Shown: piece after piece, positions 17,549 through 26,310 of the stretch
How positions within the stretch are numbered: the first letter of the stretch is position 1
Layout: every line of letters starts with the position of its first letter
Assembly: GCA_964609675.1 (NCBI GenBank)
Contig: CAZSRX010000016.1
Coordinates: forward strand, 1-64,000
Length of the DNA stretch: 64,000 bases
Direction of reading: 5' to 3'
From: CAZSRX01 sp964609675 [NCBI: uncultured Bacteroidota bacterium]
Lineage (GTDB): Bacteria > CLD3 > SB21
Notes under the pieces: model-generated
The model's input: only the letters and a program-made list of their open reading frames with translations
What the model was told of the DNA's origin: nothing
Database searches by the model: none
Position numbers and translations under genes: made by a program

Positions 17549-17580
17549 AAAAAAGAAAAAAGGGAGTGCGATTTTTTTAC

Positions 17581-18675
17581 ATGTCCTCGGCCGTTCGTAA
17601 ATATTTTTGGATTTTCAATGTGGCGGCATGGACCGTGCTGGCGTTGTTTATGAGCCGCCAGTTGTATGACGCCTACCGACTGAGCGACCACCCCATCAAC
17701 GGGTTTACCGCATTTATCATGGAGATGGCGTACTGCCTGCAGTGGATGCTTCTGGCTCCGCTGGTGCTGCGTCTGGCCATGCGGTTCCGTTTTGACAGCC
17801 GATCGTGGTATATCAGCGCGCCGGTGCACATTGTTTCCGGAATGATGCTGTCTTCGCTGACCATGATTGTCAGGACGATCCTGCAGTGGATTATCATCCG
17901 GCAAATGGCTGCGCCGTTTTCCTGGGAACGCGTTCTGCATTCGGCGTTTGAAGCGTATGATTACGGCATCATGAGTTATCTGCTGTTGCTGCTGATTAGT
18001 TATGTATTTGAATATTACGGGCGTTTTCAGGAACGGGAACATGCCGCCGCCCGTTTAGAGACTCAGCTGGTGCAGGCGCAGCTCCAGGCGCTCCGGATGC
18101 AACTTCATCCCCATTTTTTATTTAACACCCTGCACGCCATTGCGGTACTGATCCGCAAGAACGACCATCAGACCGCCGTGGCCATGCTCACCGGGCTGAG
18201 CGATTTGTTGCGTCTGACGCTGAACGGCGCGCCATCGCAGGAAGTATCCCTAAAGCAGGAGCTGGAAATATTAGACATCTATTTAAAGATTCAAAAAATG
18301 CGTTTTCAGGACCGGCTCAGCGTTTCGATGGATATTTCGCCCGATGTTCTTGAGGCGCAGGTACCGCATCTGGTACTCCAGCCGCTGGTGGAAAACGCAA
18401 TCCAGCACGGCATAGCGGCGCTTGCAAAGGCCGGTCACCTCAGCGTGCAGGCAAGACGCGAAAACGGATGGCTATGTGTCCGCGTTCAGGACGACGGCCC
18501 GGGCTTTACACAGCCTATCGAAGAACTGCAGAACGAAGGCATCGGTTTGTCCAATACGCGGGCCCGATTGCAAAAAATGTACGGCGCGTCCTGCTGTCTG
18601 GATCTGGCCAATCATCCCGAAGGCGGCGCAGTCGTCTCGCTGAAGATACCGTATCAAACCATTCCACAGACATGA
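17581..18675 (+). CDS. LytS/YehU-family sensor histidine kinase
   Basis: A 364-residue membrane kinase. The N-terminal half has about four hydrophobic helices and no large external domain. The His_kinase (PF06580-type) region begins with QLHPHFLFNTLHAI, where H176 is the expected phosphorylation site. The ATPase domain has the N box LVENAIQHG (269-277), DDGPG (304-308) and GIGLSN (320-325). The ATG at 17581 gives a normal N terminus, but the AGGGAG ribosome binding site lies 14 bases upstream across a run of T; a GTG at 17566 is the alternative. The stop overlaps the response-regulator start by four bases, so the pair is clear. Confidence 0.9.
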   Translation: MSSAVRKYFWIFNVAAWTVLALFMSRQLYDAYRLSDHPINGFTAFIMEMAYCLQWMLLAPLVLRLAMRFRFDSRSWYISAPVHIVSGMMLSSLTMIVRTILQWIIIRQMAAPFSWERVLHSAFEAYDYGIMSYLLLLLISYVFEYYGRFQEREHAAARLETQLVQAQLQALRMQLHPHFLFNTLHAIAVLIRKNDHQTAVAMLTGLSDLLRLTLNGAPSQEVSLKQELEILDIYLKIQKMRFQDRLSVSMDISPDVLEAQVPHLVLQPLVENAIQHGIAALAKAGHLSVQARRENGWLCVRVQDDGPGFTQPIEELQNEGIGLSNTRARLQKMYGASCCLDLANHPEGGAVVSLKIPYQTIPQT

Positions 18676-19472
18676 ACCCTATTCGCACGTTAATTGTGGA
18701 CGATGAACCGCTGGCGCGCGAAGGCATCCGCCTGCTGATTGAGAACAAACCGGCGTTTCAGGTCATCGGCGAATGCGGCAGCGGCGCCGAGGCCTTGGAA
18801 TTTCTGAACCAGCAGCCTGCGGATCTCCTGTTCATCGACGTCCAGATGCCTGAAATGAACGGCATCGAAGCGGCAGCAGCTATCCGGCAGGAACCCATGC
18901 CCATCGTCGTTTTTGTAACCGCTTACGATCAATATGCGCTGGAGGCTTTCCGCGTACACGCTTTGGATTATCTACTTAAACCGTTTAACGATGCGCAATT
19001 TTATTCGGTTCTGGATCGTATCCGGGCTCTCGTGGAACAGCGGCAATTCAAAGACCTGAGCGACCGGTTGATTCAAATGCTCTCGCAGTATCATCAGGCG
19101 CGTAATGCTTTTCAACCAATATCACCGGCGACGGATTACATCACCAGGATTCCGGTTACCGCCGATGGTAAAATCGTTTTTATACGAACCAGCGATATTG
19201 AATGGATCGAGGCCGCGGATTATTATGTCGAAATTCATACCCGATCCGGAATGTTTCTGCACCGTGAAACGATGAACCGGCTGGAGTCCCAACTGGATCC
19301 GAAAAAATTTTTCCGCATCCACCGTTCGACGATTGTGCCTTTAGGATCTATCCAGGCTCTGGAACCTTATTTTAACGGCGAATATTATGTCGTGCTAGAA
19401 AACGGCCGAAAATTCAAACTCAGTAAAAATAGGGCCGATGAGCTGAAAAGACAATTGCAAATCACAGCCTGA
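18672..19472 (+). CDS. LytTR-family response regulator
   Basis: A 266-residue regulator partnered with the kinase upstream. The receiver domain (1-120) has the acidic pair D10/D11, phospho-acceptor D56 in LLFIDVQMPEMNG, T83 and K103 (LLKPF). The C-terminal LytTR DNA-binding domain (about 160-266) contains IEWIEAADYYVEIHT and FFRIHRSTIV, typical of the beta fold that binds paired direct repeats. The start at 18672 overlaps the kinase stop (ATGA). Longer readings from 18468 lie inside the kinase and are rejected. Targets are unknown; the next gene, a lipoprotein, has an inverted repeat just upstream. Confidence 0.93.
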   Translation: MNPIRTLIVDDEPLAREGIRLLIENKPAFQVIGECGSGAEALEFLNQQPADLLFIDVQMPEMNGIEAAAAIRQEPMPIVVFVTAYDQYALEAFRVHALDYLLKPFNDAQFYSVLDRIRALVEQRQFKDLSDRLIQMLSQYHQARNAFQPISPATDYITRIPVTADGKIVFIRTSDIEWIEAADYYVEIHTRSGMFLHRETMNRLESQLDPKKFFRIHRSTIVPLGSIQALEPYFNGEYYVVLENGRKFKLSKNRADELKRQLQITA

Positions 19473-19544
19473 CTTTATTTCACCGACTTAATCCATATAT
19501 TCTCTGCAAAAATCACTGCTTTGACTGCAGCATGGTTTCTTGGT

Positions 19545-19576
19545 GGTACTTTTTGTCTTATTTTGACTTGAGTACC
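19545..19576. repeat. Inverted repeat upstream of the DUF4440-like lipoprotein gene
   Basis: GGTACT (19545-19550) and AGTACC (19571-19576) are inverted with a 20-base T-rich spacer, flanked by TTGGT and AAAT. It ends just before the AAGGAG of the next gene. It could be a regulator site, but the arms are short. Confidence 0.3.
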
Positions 19577-19592
19577 AAATTAAGGAGATAAC

Positions 19593-20051
19593 ATGCATTA
19601 TGTATTGATTTTCTTAAACATTGTTTTAGTGTTTGGCTGTGCCCGTACGGAGGATGTTGAAAAAACCAGGCACGAACTGATGAACTTGGAGAGGACATTC
19701 AGCGCAACCTCTGTCGAAAAGGGATTTTACGAGGCGCTGAGACTGTATAAAGCCGATGAAACAATGTTTTTAAAAGACCGGCCGGTAACCGATATCAGCG
19801 AGATTAATCAGATGCTGTCCAGAACTTTTTCCGGAACCGTGACCTGGGAGCCGCTATTCTGTGATGTATCGGCATCCGGCGATATGGGATATACTTACGG
19901 GCCTGCAACATTCGAGGTGAAAGATTCTACCGGCAACCGTAAAGTTTTGACGAGTTATTACTTGACTATATGGAAAAAACAGCCGGACGGCCAGTGGAAA
20001 TATGTCATGGATACCGGCACACAGCCTAAGCCGTCTGAATCAAATAAGTAG
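19593..20051 (+). CDS. Lipoprotein with a DUF4440/SnoaL-like domain
   Basis: A 152-residue protein with a short signal peptide and the lipobox LVFGC (C16 would be lipidated). The mature part resembles the NTF2/SnoaL-like DUF4440 fold. It has a helix with EALRLYKADETMFLKDRPV and strands such as MGYTYGPATFEV and YYLTIWKKQPDGQWKYVMDTG, the last a characteristic DUF4440 ending. Proteins of this fold often bind small ligands or act as pathway accessories; no activity can be assigned. AAGGAG lies seven bases before the ATG. The following beta-helix gene starts 34 bases after its stop, so the two may be co-expressed. Confidence 0.78.
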   Translation: MHYVLIFLNIVLVFGCARTEDVEKTRHELMNLERTFSATSVEKGFYEALRLYKADETMFLKDRPVTDISEINQMLSRTFSGTVTWEPLFCDVSASGDMGYTYGPATFEVKDSTGNRKVLTSYYLTIWKKQPDGQWKYVMDTGTQPKPSESNK

Positions 20052-20085
20052 TCATTTTGTTTTATAAATTGAAGGAGTCATAACC

Positions 20086-21858
20086 ATGTTAAGACAATCG
20101 CTGATGATCACCTGGCTGATGGCCGTAATCGGAACATGGGATGTTAATGCGGACATCCTGCGGGTTCCGGCGGATTACGCAACGATTCAGGCGGCAATCC
20201 AAGCCGCCGTCAATGGTGATACGGTGCTGGTAGCGCCGGGCACGTATTATGAAAATATCAATTACCGGGGAAAAGGCATTACGGTTGCCAGTCATTTTAT
20301 CCTTGATAATAATGTCAGTCATATCGAAGCGACGATTATCGACGGCAGTCAGCCGGCGCATCCGGATACGGGCAGTTGTGTACTTATAACCAGTCCTACA
20401 TCGGCGACGGCCGGCGATACCAGCGCCGCGCTCATCGGGTTTACGATACGCAACGGCAGCGGCACCCGCTGGCGGGATGAGCACGGAGCGGGTTATTACC
20501 GTGAAGGCGGCGGGATACTGGTCGAGTATCTGTCTCCGAGAATCATGTATAATCTGATAATGAATAATACGGCCACGAACACAATTAACTGCACGAGCGC
20601 CGGCGGCGGCGGTATCCGATGCGGCGACGGCAGTCCGAGGATAACCAACAATGTTATTGTCCGCAACACAGCGCTGTACGGACCGGCTATCGTTATCAAC
20701 TATTGCGGCGGAGTAATAAGAAATAATATCATCCATCGCAACACGGGCGGCAGCGCGTATTACGGAGGTTCCGCGGTCTGGGCCAACAGTGACGGCCCTA
20801 CAAGTAAAACCATTGAAAATAACATGATTATCGCGAATACTTCTACACTGACCAACGCGACCGGCGGCATCCTTATGTGGGGCACAAGTTGTACGCTCAG
20901 AAACAATATATTGTGGAGTAACGTTCCCAATCAGGTCAAGACACAATCCGGCGGCAGTTTCAGCGCATCTTATAACACGATTCAGGGTGGTTATTCAGGC
21001 GCCGGAAACCTATCGCAGAATCCATGCTTCGCAGACAGCGGTTTTATTTTAGCAGACGGTTCGTCCTGTATTGATGCCGGAAATCCTGATTCCGTTTATT
21101 TCGATCCTGAAAATTCGTTAGCGCCGGGTTATGCGCTCTGGCCGTCAAAAGGGGGATTGCGTAACGATCAGGGAGCTTACGGCGGAAGCGGCAGAATCCT
21201 TTTGCCGCTCATCACAGGAGCCTGGTTTCAGTTGAATACATCCTTGCTGAATTTCGGAACCGTCAATCTTAACGATTCCGTGACCGGAAAAATTGTTGTG
21301 GCGAATTATGGCATTAGTCCCTTGTTGATGGACAGCGTGGTGATTAAGAACGGAAGTCCCGGCGTGACGATTGCCAATCTACCGCCAAGCATACTGGCGC
21401 CTGTAAAGACGGATACTATCTTTGTCGGATGGAAGCCCCTCACCGCGGATGCGCTCAGTGACACGGTTCTTATTTACCATTCCGATACAACCACCGCATC
21501 GCCACGGATGGCCCGCATCACCGGAACGGTTGCCACGGTGGCGGTACCGGATGACCGGGAACGTCCTCAGGCATTTTATCTGGAGCCCAACTTTCCGAAT
21601 CCTTTTAATCCTTCTACCGTGATCCGTTATCAGTTAGCCGAACGCAGTGCCGTTTCATTAAAAATTTACAACCTGCTCGGGCAGGAAATTGTTTCTTTAG
21701 TAAAGGGCTACTATCCGGCGGGGCATTACCAAACCGTGTGGAACGGCAGGGATGATTCAGGAAAATCCGTGAGCGGAGGCGTGTATATCTACCGGCTTCA
21801 GGCCTTTGCAGACGGTCAAAGCCACGTGCAATCGAGAAAAATGATTTTAATTAAATGA
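20086..21858 (+). CDS. Secreted parallel beta-helix protein with C-terminal FlgD/Ig-like sorting-type domain
   Basis: A 590-residue exported protein. After a signal peptide (about 1-23), residues 25-340 read as a right-handed beta-helix of the NosD/PbH1 type: VPADYATIQAAIQAAVNGDTV at the start, then repeated turns such as PRITNNVIVRNT and VIRNNIIHRNTGG. Residues about 380-470 form an Ig-like domain of the HYDIN/choice-of-anchor type (LNFGTVNLNDSVTGKIVV). The C terminus (about 500-590) is the FCB-group FlgD-like domain with FPNPFNPSTVIRY, LKIYNLLGQ and SGGVYIYRL. Such tails mark proteins sent to the cell surface or outside. The binding or cleavage target is unknown; polysaccharide is typical for beta-helices. 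AAGGAG precedes the ATG. Confidence 0.85.
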   Translation: MLRQSLMITWLMAVIGTWDVNADILRVPADYATIQAAIQAAVNGDTVLVAPGTYYENINYRGKGITVASHFILDNNVSHIEATIIDGSQPAHPDTGSCVLITSPTSATAGDTSAALIGFTIRNGSGTRWRDEHGAGYYREGGGILVEYLSPRIMYNLIMNNTATNTINCTSAGGGGIRCGDGSPRITNNVIVRNTALYGPAIVINYCGGVIRNNIIHRNTGGSAYYGGSAVWANSDGPTSKTIENNMIIANTSTLTNATGGILMWGTSCTLRNNILWSNVPNQVKTQSGGSFSASYNTIQGGYSGAGNLSQNPCFADSGFILADGSSCIDAGNPDSVYFDPENSLAPGYALWPSKGGLRNDQGAYGGSGRILLPLITGAWFQLNTSLLNFGTVNLNDSVTGKIVVANYGISPLLMDSVVIKNGSPGVTIANLPPSILAPVKTDTIFVGWKPLTADALSDTVLIYHSDTTTASPRMARITGTVATVAVPDDRERPQAFYLEPNFPNPFNPSTVIRYQLAERSAVSLKIYNLLGQEIVSLVKGYYPAGHYQTVWNGRDDSGKSVSGGVYIYRLQAFADGQSHVQSRKMILIK

Positions 21859-21897
21859 ATAGTTTCAAACCGATGGATTTTTATTGAAGAATGGTAC

Positions 21898-21930
21898 ACG
21901 GGAATATTAAAAATATTCCCGTTTTTATTT
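21898..21930 (+). terminator. Terminator after the beta-helix gene
   Basis: ACGGGAATATT (21898-21908) pairs perfectly with AATATTCCCGT (21912-21922) around AAA and is followed by TTTTATTT. It is a strong intrinsic terminator. Confidence 0.85.
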
Positions 21931-21980
21931 CGATAAAACCGGAAGGCGAATGGAGTTGGTCTTCCGATAGTGATTTTTGG

Positions 21981-24011
21981 TCAGTAAGCGAGTAACGTTT
22001 CGAGTTTATTTTTAATATCTTCTTCGTTTACTAAAACGGCCGCTTCGAGTATTCGCGAGAAGGGCACCGGAGAGTCTTTGCTGCCCAGTCGCATGACCGG
22101 GGCGTCGAGAAATTCGAAGCAGGTTTCTGCGATGCGGGCGGCGATTTCGCCGCCGAACCCTCCGGTAATTTTATCTTCATGCACCACCAGCGCGCGGCCG
22201 GTTTTTTTTACGGATTGCCGGATCGTTTCCATATCGAGCGGAATCAGCGAACGGATATCGATGACTTCGACGGAACGGTTTAGTTCGGCCAGTTTTGCGG
22301 CGGCGCGGAGCGACCAGTGCACGGTGGTTCCGTAAGTTATTACGGTGGCGTCCGTTCCGGGCCTGCGGATACGGGCTTTGCCGAACGGGACCACATGATC
22401 GGGCCCGGTCTTTGGGCTTTGCGCGAATATCTGGTTGTAGAGGTACTTGGGTTCCAGGAACAGCGTAACGCCGCGCGAGCGGATGGCGGTTCGCAGCAGG
22501 CCGCAGGCGTCATCGGCGAAGGCCGGCACGACGATGCGCAGACCGGGGAGCGCCGCCATCAGGCCCTCGACATTCTGCGAGTGATACAATCCGCCGCCGA
22601 TATAACCGCCACTGGCCAGGCGCAGGACGATGTTGGGGCTGTTTTGGCCGTTCGAGCGGTAATATTCATGACTGGTTTCCACCACCTGTTCCATAGCCGG
22701 CCAGACGTAATCAGCGAACTGCGCGGCTTCGATTACGATGCGGATATCGTCCCGGAAACGCGAAAAACCGTTGGCCGTGCCGACGATATAGTCCTCGGCG
22801 ATCGGCGCGTTAAACACCCGCTCCGGCCCGAATGCCTGCAGCATCCCCTTGGTAACATTAAACACGCCGCCCTTGTCTTTGGAGGCAACGTCCTGGCCCC
22901 AGAGAAACGTGTGTGGGTTGCGCGTAAATTCTTCGTGCAGGGTCCGGTTAATCGCTTCGCGGAGTTTCTCCGTCGATTCGCCTTCGGGTACCGGCGTTTC
23001 CTCAACTTCCAGCGGTTCCGGTGTGATAAAGTCGGTAGCGGTGGACGGGTCGGGCGTGGGCGCTTCTTCGGCGCGCCGGGCGGCTTCCTGAACGGTGGTT
23101 TCGTTTTCCGTTTCGATGCGCGCCAGTTCTTCTTCCGTGAAAAATTTATTTTCTAACAAATAATTCCTGAAATTCAGGAGCGGGTCTTTGGAACGGGCTT
23201 CTTGCAGTTCTTCGGGTGAGCGGTACAATTCCTGCCGGTCGCTGTTGGAGTGCGAATGCAGTCGCAGGCAGTCCGCGTGCACCAGCGCCGGCCCTTTGCC
23301 GGCATGCACATAATCCAGCGCCGCATCCATGGCGCGGCGGCTGTCAAAGAAATCCTTGCCGTCGCAGTTGAAAACGCCGAGGTTTTTTAGCCCTTTGTAA
23401 TTATCCGAAACGACGGGATTGGCCGTCTGCTGGGCAAGCGGCACGCTGATGCCGTAGCGGTTGTTCTGGATGACAAAGATGACCGGCAGTATCTCTCGGG
23501 ACGCGCCGTTGAGCGCCTCGTACACATAACCTTCGGAGGACGACGCTTCCCCGAAGCTGGCGAATGCGATCGCGTCGGATTGGTAATATTTGATTGCCCG
23601 CGCTACGCCGACAGCATGCAGCGTGTGGTTGGAAACATTGGAAGATACATTCTCAATCTGAATCGACGGCTTGGCAAAATGATTGGACATATGCCGGCCG
23701 CCGCCCGCCACGTCGTCCCGGCGGCTGAGGCCGTTCAGCATGATTTCCTCCACCGTTATTCCCGCCGCCAGGCACGTCAGCTGGTCGCGATAATACGGAA
23801 ATAAAAAATCTTTACCCGGGCGAAAGGAAAGCCCTAAAGCCAGTTGGATGCCTTCGTGCCCCGCGCACATGGCCAGATACGACCATCCCTTCGCCTGACG
23901 GATGAAACGCGACGCCTGTTCGTCAATGAGCCGGCTGGTATGCGCCAGACGATACCACGGCTCTAGCGTCGTCTTATCATAATCGGTTTTGACGGAATTA
24001 TTTTTTTTCAA
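21981..24011 (-). CDS. Fused E1 alpha/beta subunit of a 2-oxoacid dehydrogenase
   Basis: A 676-residue thiamine-diphosphate enzyme that joins the E1 alpha (about 1-340) and E1 beta (about 388-676) subunits through an E/P/T-rich linker. It decarboxylates a branched-chain 2-oxoacid or pyruvate and passes the acyl group to E2 lipoate. The beta half has FNAPIAEDYIVGTANGFS and VIDIRSLIPLD, typical of transketolase-like E1 beta. The alpha TPP motif reads GEASSSEG at 154-161 in place of the usual GDGATSEG, with N182/N183 further on. The TTG start at 24011 is chosen because AGAGGG lies eight bases upstream and a promoter (24055-24083) lies inside any longer reading. No E2 or E3 gene is adjacent. Confidence 0.85.
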   Translation of the reverse strand: MKKNNSVKTDYDKTTLEPWYRLAHTSRLIDEQASRFIRQAKGWSYLAMCAGHEGIQLALGLSFRPGKDFLFPYYRDQLTCLAAGITVEEIMLNGLSRRDDVAGGGRHMSNHFAKPSIQIENVSSNVSNHTLHAVGVARAIKYYQSDAIAFASFGEASSSEGYVYEALNGASREILPVIFVIQNNRYGISVPLAQQTANPVVSDNYKGLKNLGVFNCDGKDFFDSRRAMDAALDYVHAGKGPALVHADCLRLHSHSNSDRQELYRSPEELQEARSKDPLLNFRNYLLENKFFTEEELARIETENETTVQEAARRAEEAPTPDPSTATDFITPEPLEVEETPVPEGESTEKLREAINRTLHEEFTRNPHTFLWGQDVASKDKGGVFNVTKGMLQAFGPERVFNAPIAEDYIVGTANGFSRFRDDIRIVIEAAQFADYVWPAMEQVVETSHEYYRSNGQNSPNIVLRLASGGYIGGGLYHSQNVEGLMAALPGLRIVVPAFADDACGLLRTAIRSRGVTLFLEPKYLYNQIFAQSPKTGPDHVVPFGKARIRRPGTDATVITYGTTVHWSLRAAAKLAELNRSVEVIDIRSLIPLDMETIRQSVKKTGRALVVHEDKITGGFGGEIAARIAETCFEFLDAPVMRLGSKDSPVPFSRILEAAVLVNEEDIKNKLETLLAY

Positions 24012-24054
24012 GTTGTTAACCCTCTGATTTATTCTTTTCAAAAATAATAACACT

Positions 24055-24083
24055 TTAATAATTATTTTATTTCTGTATTTCAA
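24055..24083 (-). promoter_or_regulatory. Promoter for the E1 fusion gene
   Basis: Minus-strand TTGAAA (24083-24078) is followed after exactly 17 bases by TATTAA (24060-24055). The start point near 24048 leaves a leader of about 37 bases before the TTG start. ATG codons at 24089 and 24107 lie upstream of this promoter. Confidence 0.48.
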
Positions 24084-24180
24084 GTTCATTTTATTCTGCG
24101 GATACATTCGGCTGAATTTTGAAATCAATTAATATTAGTTTGAAATATCCGCCGGCGTAACATCTTCCTATAGATTTTTC

Positions 24181-24209
24181 TTGAAATAGAAAAAAAAAAA
24201 TTCTATATA
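24181..24209 (+). promoter_or_regulatory. Promoter for the exported-protein operon
   Basis: TTGAAA (24181-24186) and TATATA (24204-24209) are 17 bases apart. Transcription would start near 24216, giving a leader of about 107 bases that contains a small ATCTT/AAGAT hairpin around 24231-24245. The rest of the divergent gap 24012-24322 shows nothing else. Confidence 0.5.
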
Positions 24210-24322
24210 GCTATAAAGTTTGTATTGCTTATCTTAAAGAAAGATGATACGCCTTTCATAAGCTGTTCATATAATTTTCTAATTTTAATTTACCACTCAT
24301 TGATTGAAGGAGCATACCGGAT

Positions 24323-26272
24323 ATGCGATGGAAAATTTTTTTGGTTTTGATTATACTGCTCGGTTTAAACAACCGGATTGTGCGGGCACAATCCCCAAAC
24401 GATGTAATCATCAATGAAATACTGAACGGCTCGGTATATAAAGACGCTGTGGAATTGCTGGTAGTGAAGCCCGGCGGCGTGGATATGCGCGGATGGGTGA
24501 TTACGGACCTGAACAATCCGGCAGCAACCCCCTCTACGACCGAAGGTTTTTGCACTTTACCGATGAACCCTTTCCTGCAGGCCGTACCGCCGTTTACGCG
24601 TATCCTTCTTGTTTTTACCAAATCCACCGGCGCGGTATCGCCAAAAGCCGCGCAAGACACAACGGCTTCCGACGACAGCACCCTCGTGCTTTTTTCCTTC
24701 GGGCCTGACAGCTTGTTGAATCCTACACCGGCGGGTTCCGGAGTTAATTTAAGCGATAATGACAATGTGGTGCTGATAGCCGGGTCAAACCTGTCGAGCG
24801 ATCCGGTAATTGATAAAGTATTTTATGGAACCGGCAGCGACGGCTGGACCAGCGGTACCTGGATGAATAATTTTGCCAATATCACCAGCGGTTATATCGC
24901 CTATTTTGTTAATGATTCACTGGGCAATCTTAACAATGATAACGGCGCCTCCGGCAAAGGATGGACCAGCCCCGCGGCCGAAGCCGGGCACACACTGGGA
25001 CGGATTAATCCGGGACAATTACTCGGCGGGAGGCCGATACGGTTAGGCGCGGTTACACGCACGCCGACTACGCCGGATTCCACGCAATCCGTAACGGTGC
25101 AGACGACTATCGGTTTCCTGAACCCGCCGATTACCGCAAAAGTTATATTTTCATACAACGCCGTTACCGACAGCGTGACGATGACCAACCCGTCGGATTC
25201 CACCTATCAGGGCGTAATTCCAGCCAACCCGCCGGGAACGAAGGTTTATTATTTTATTAAAGTAACCGATAATCTGAATCATGTGGCTTTATCGGGTACG
25301 GACAGTTTTACCGTAAGCACGCCGGTGGTTTTTACTTCTATCGCTAATATACAGGCTAATACACCCGCCTATGAAAACCAGATGGTGACCATTACGGGCA
25401 TCGTCGTCATTGGCGACAGTGTACTCCGGGCCACACCGGCACGGCAGTCCTATGTGGTTGACCGTAGCATCACGTCCGGCGTCAACGGGATACAGATATA
25501 CCAAGGCTCATTTACGGCCCCGAAACTGAACCGCGGCGATTCGGTTATTATCACCGGTAAAGTGATTACCTACAGCGGTACGACGGAAATTACCGATCCG
25601 ATTACATTGACCGTGGTATCCACGGGAAATTCGATACCGGCGCCCATCAAGCAATCCATCTCGCAGGTTATGAACGTGGCCGATGAAGGCAAGTGGGTGC
25701 GTATCAAAGGCACGGTGGTGGACAACTGGTCCGCTGTCGGCGGTTACAACGTTAAAGTGGACGACGGCACCGGCAATGTACTGGTGCGTATCTGGAACTC
25801 GACCGGCATTAATGGTTCGGCGTACGCTATCAATTCGGTGTTTACGTTCAATACCATCATCGGGATTTACAATAACGCGACGCAGTTGCTGCTGGGATAC
25901 GCGGCAGATGCCGGGCCGGATACGGCGGGCCAGGGCAATTTCAAAGCGAATATCCGGGTGTCGCCGCATCCGTTTAATCCCATGGCCGGCGAAAAGATTA
26001 AGTATGCACTGGCGTACGGCGAAAACGCGCGTATTGTCCTGCGTGTATTCGACATGACCGGCCGGCTGATCACGACTCTGATTGACGAGGTTAAGTACAT
26101 CGGGCGCGATGAAACGGAGGATCCGTTCCGCACCTGGGATGGCCGTACAATGGAAAGCAAGCAATTGGTGCCGGTTGGTACGTACATTATGCATCTGGAG
26201 GTAACGAATCGAAAAACCGGGAAGAGTTCCACAAAGACCGCGCCGATTGTGATCGGAACGAAACTGAAGTAA
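24323..26272 (+). CDS. Secreted lamin-tail-domain protein with OB folds and a sorting-type C terminus
   Basis: A 649-residue exported protein (signal peptide about 1-22, ending RAQ). Residues about 27-195 match a lamin-tail domain (NDVIINEILNGSVYKDAVELLV, MRGWVITDL, NLSDNDNVVLIAG). An Ig-like region follows (about 240-335). Two OB-fold-like segments then occupy about 340-440 (MVTITGIVVIGD, RGDSVIITGKV) and 445-540 (WVRIKGTVVDNW, VKVDDGTGNVLVRIW). The C terminus is FlgD-like (HPFNP, RVFDMTGRLI, VPVGTYIMHLEV). Lamin-tail plus OB fold is the front end of ExeM-type extracellular nucleases, but no nuclease domain is present. It heads a five-gene run of exported proteins. Nucleic-acid binding is inferred only. 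Confidence 0.8.
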   Translation: MRWKIFLVLIILLGLNNRIVRAQSPNDVIINEILNGSVYKDAVELLVVKPGGVDMRGWVITDLNNPAATPSTTEGFCTLPMNPFLQAVPPFTRILLVFTKSTGAVSPKAAQDTTASDDSTLVLFSFGPDSLLNPTPAGSGVNLSDNDNVVLIAGSNLSSDPVIDKVFYGTGSDGWTSGTWMNNFANITSGYIAYFVNDSLGNLNNDNGASGKGWTSPAAEAGHTLGRINPGQLLGGRPIRLGAVTRTPTTPDSTQSVTVQTTIGFLNPPITAKVIFSYNAVTDSVTMTNPSDSTYQGVIPANPPGTKVYYFIKVTDNLNHVALSGTDSFTVSTPVVFTSIANIQANTPAYENQMVTITGIVVIGDSVLRATPARQSYVVDRSITSGVNGIQIYQGSFTAPKLNRGDSVIITGKVITYSGTTEITDPITLTVVSTGNSIPAPIKQSISQVMNVADEGKWVRIKGTVVDNWSAVGGYNVKVDDGTGNVLVRIWNSTGINGSAYAINSVFTFNTIIGIYNNATQLLLGYAADAGPDTAGQGNFKANIRVSPHPFNPMAGEKIKYALAYGENARIVLRVFDMTGRLITTLIDEVKYIGRDETEDPFRTWDGRTMESKQLVPVGTYIMHLEVTNRKTGKSSTKTAPIVIGTKLK

Positions 26273-26310
26273 ATGATTTATTGGTTTAATATAAAGGTTC
26301 TGAGGTATAT

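Noticed and set aside
18468-18671. Upstream start for the LytTR regulator
   Set aside because: It lies in another frame inside the kinase ATPase domain; the receiver domain begins exactly at the ATG at 18672, which overlaps the kinase stop.
22317-23156. Open frame of about 279 codons opposite the E1 fusion gene
   Set aside because: Antisense shadow of a conserved dehydrogenase; no signal of its own.
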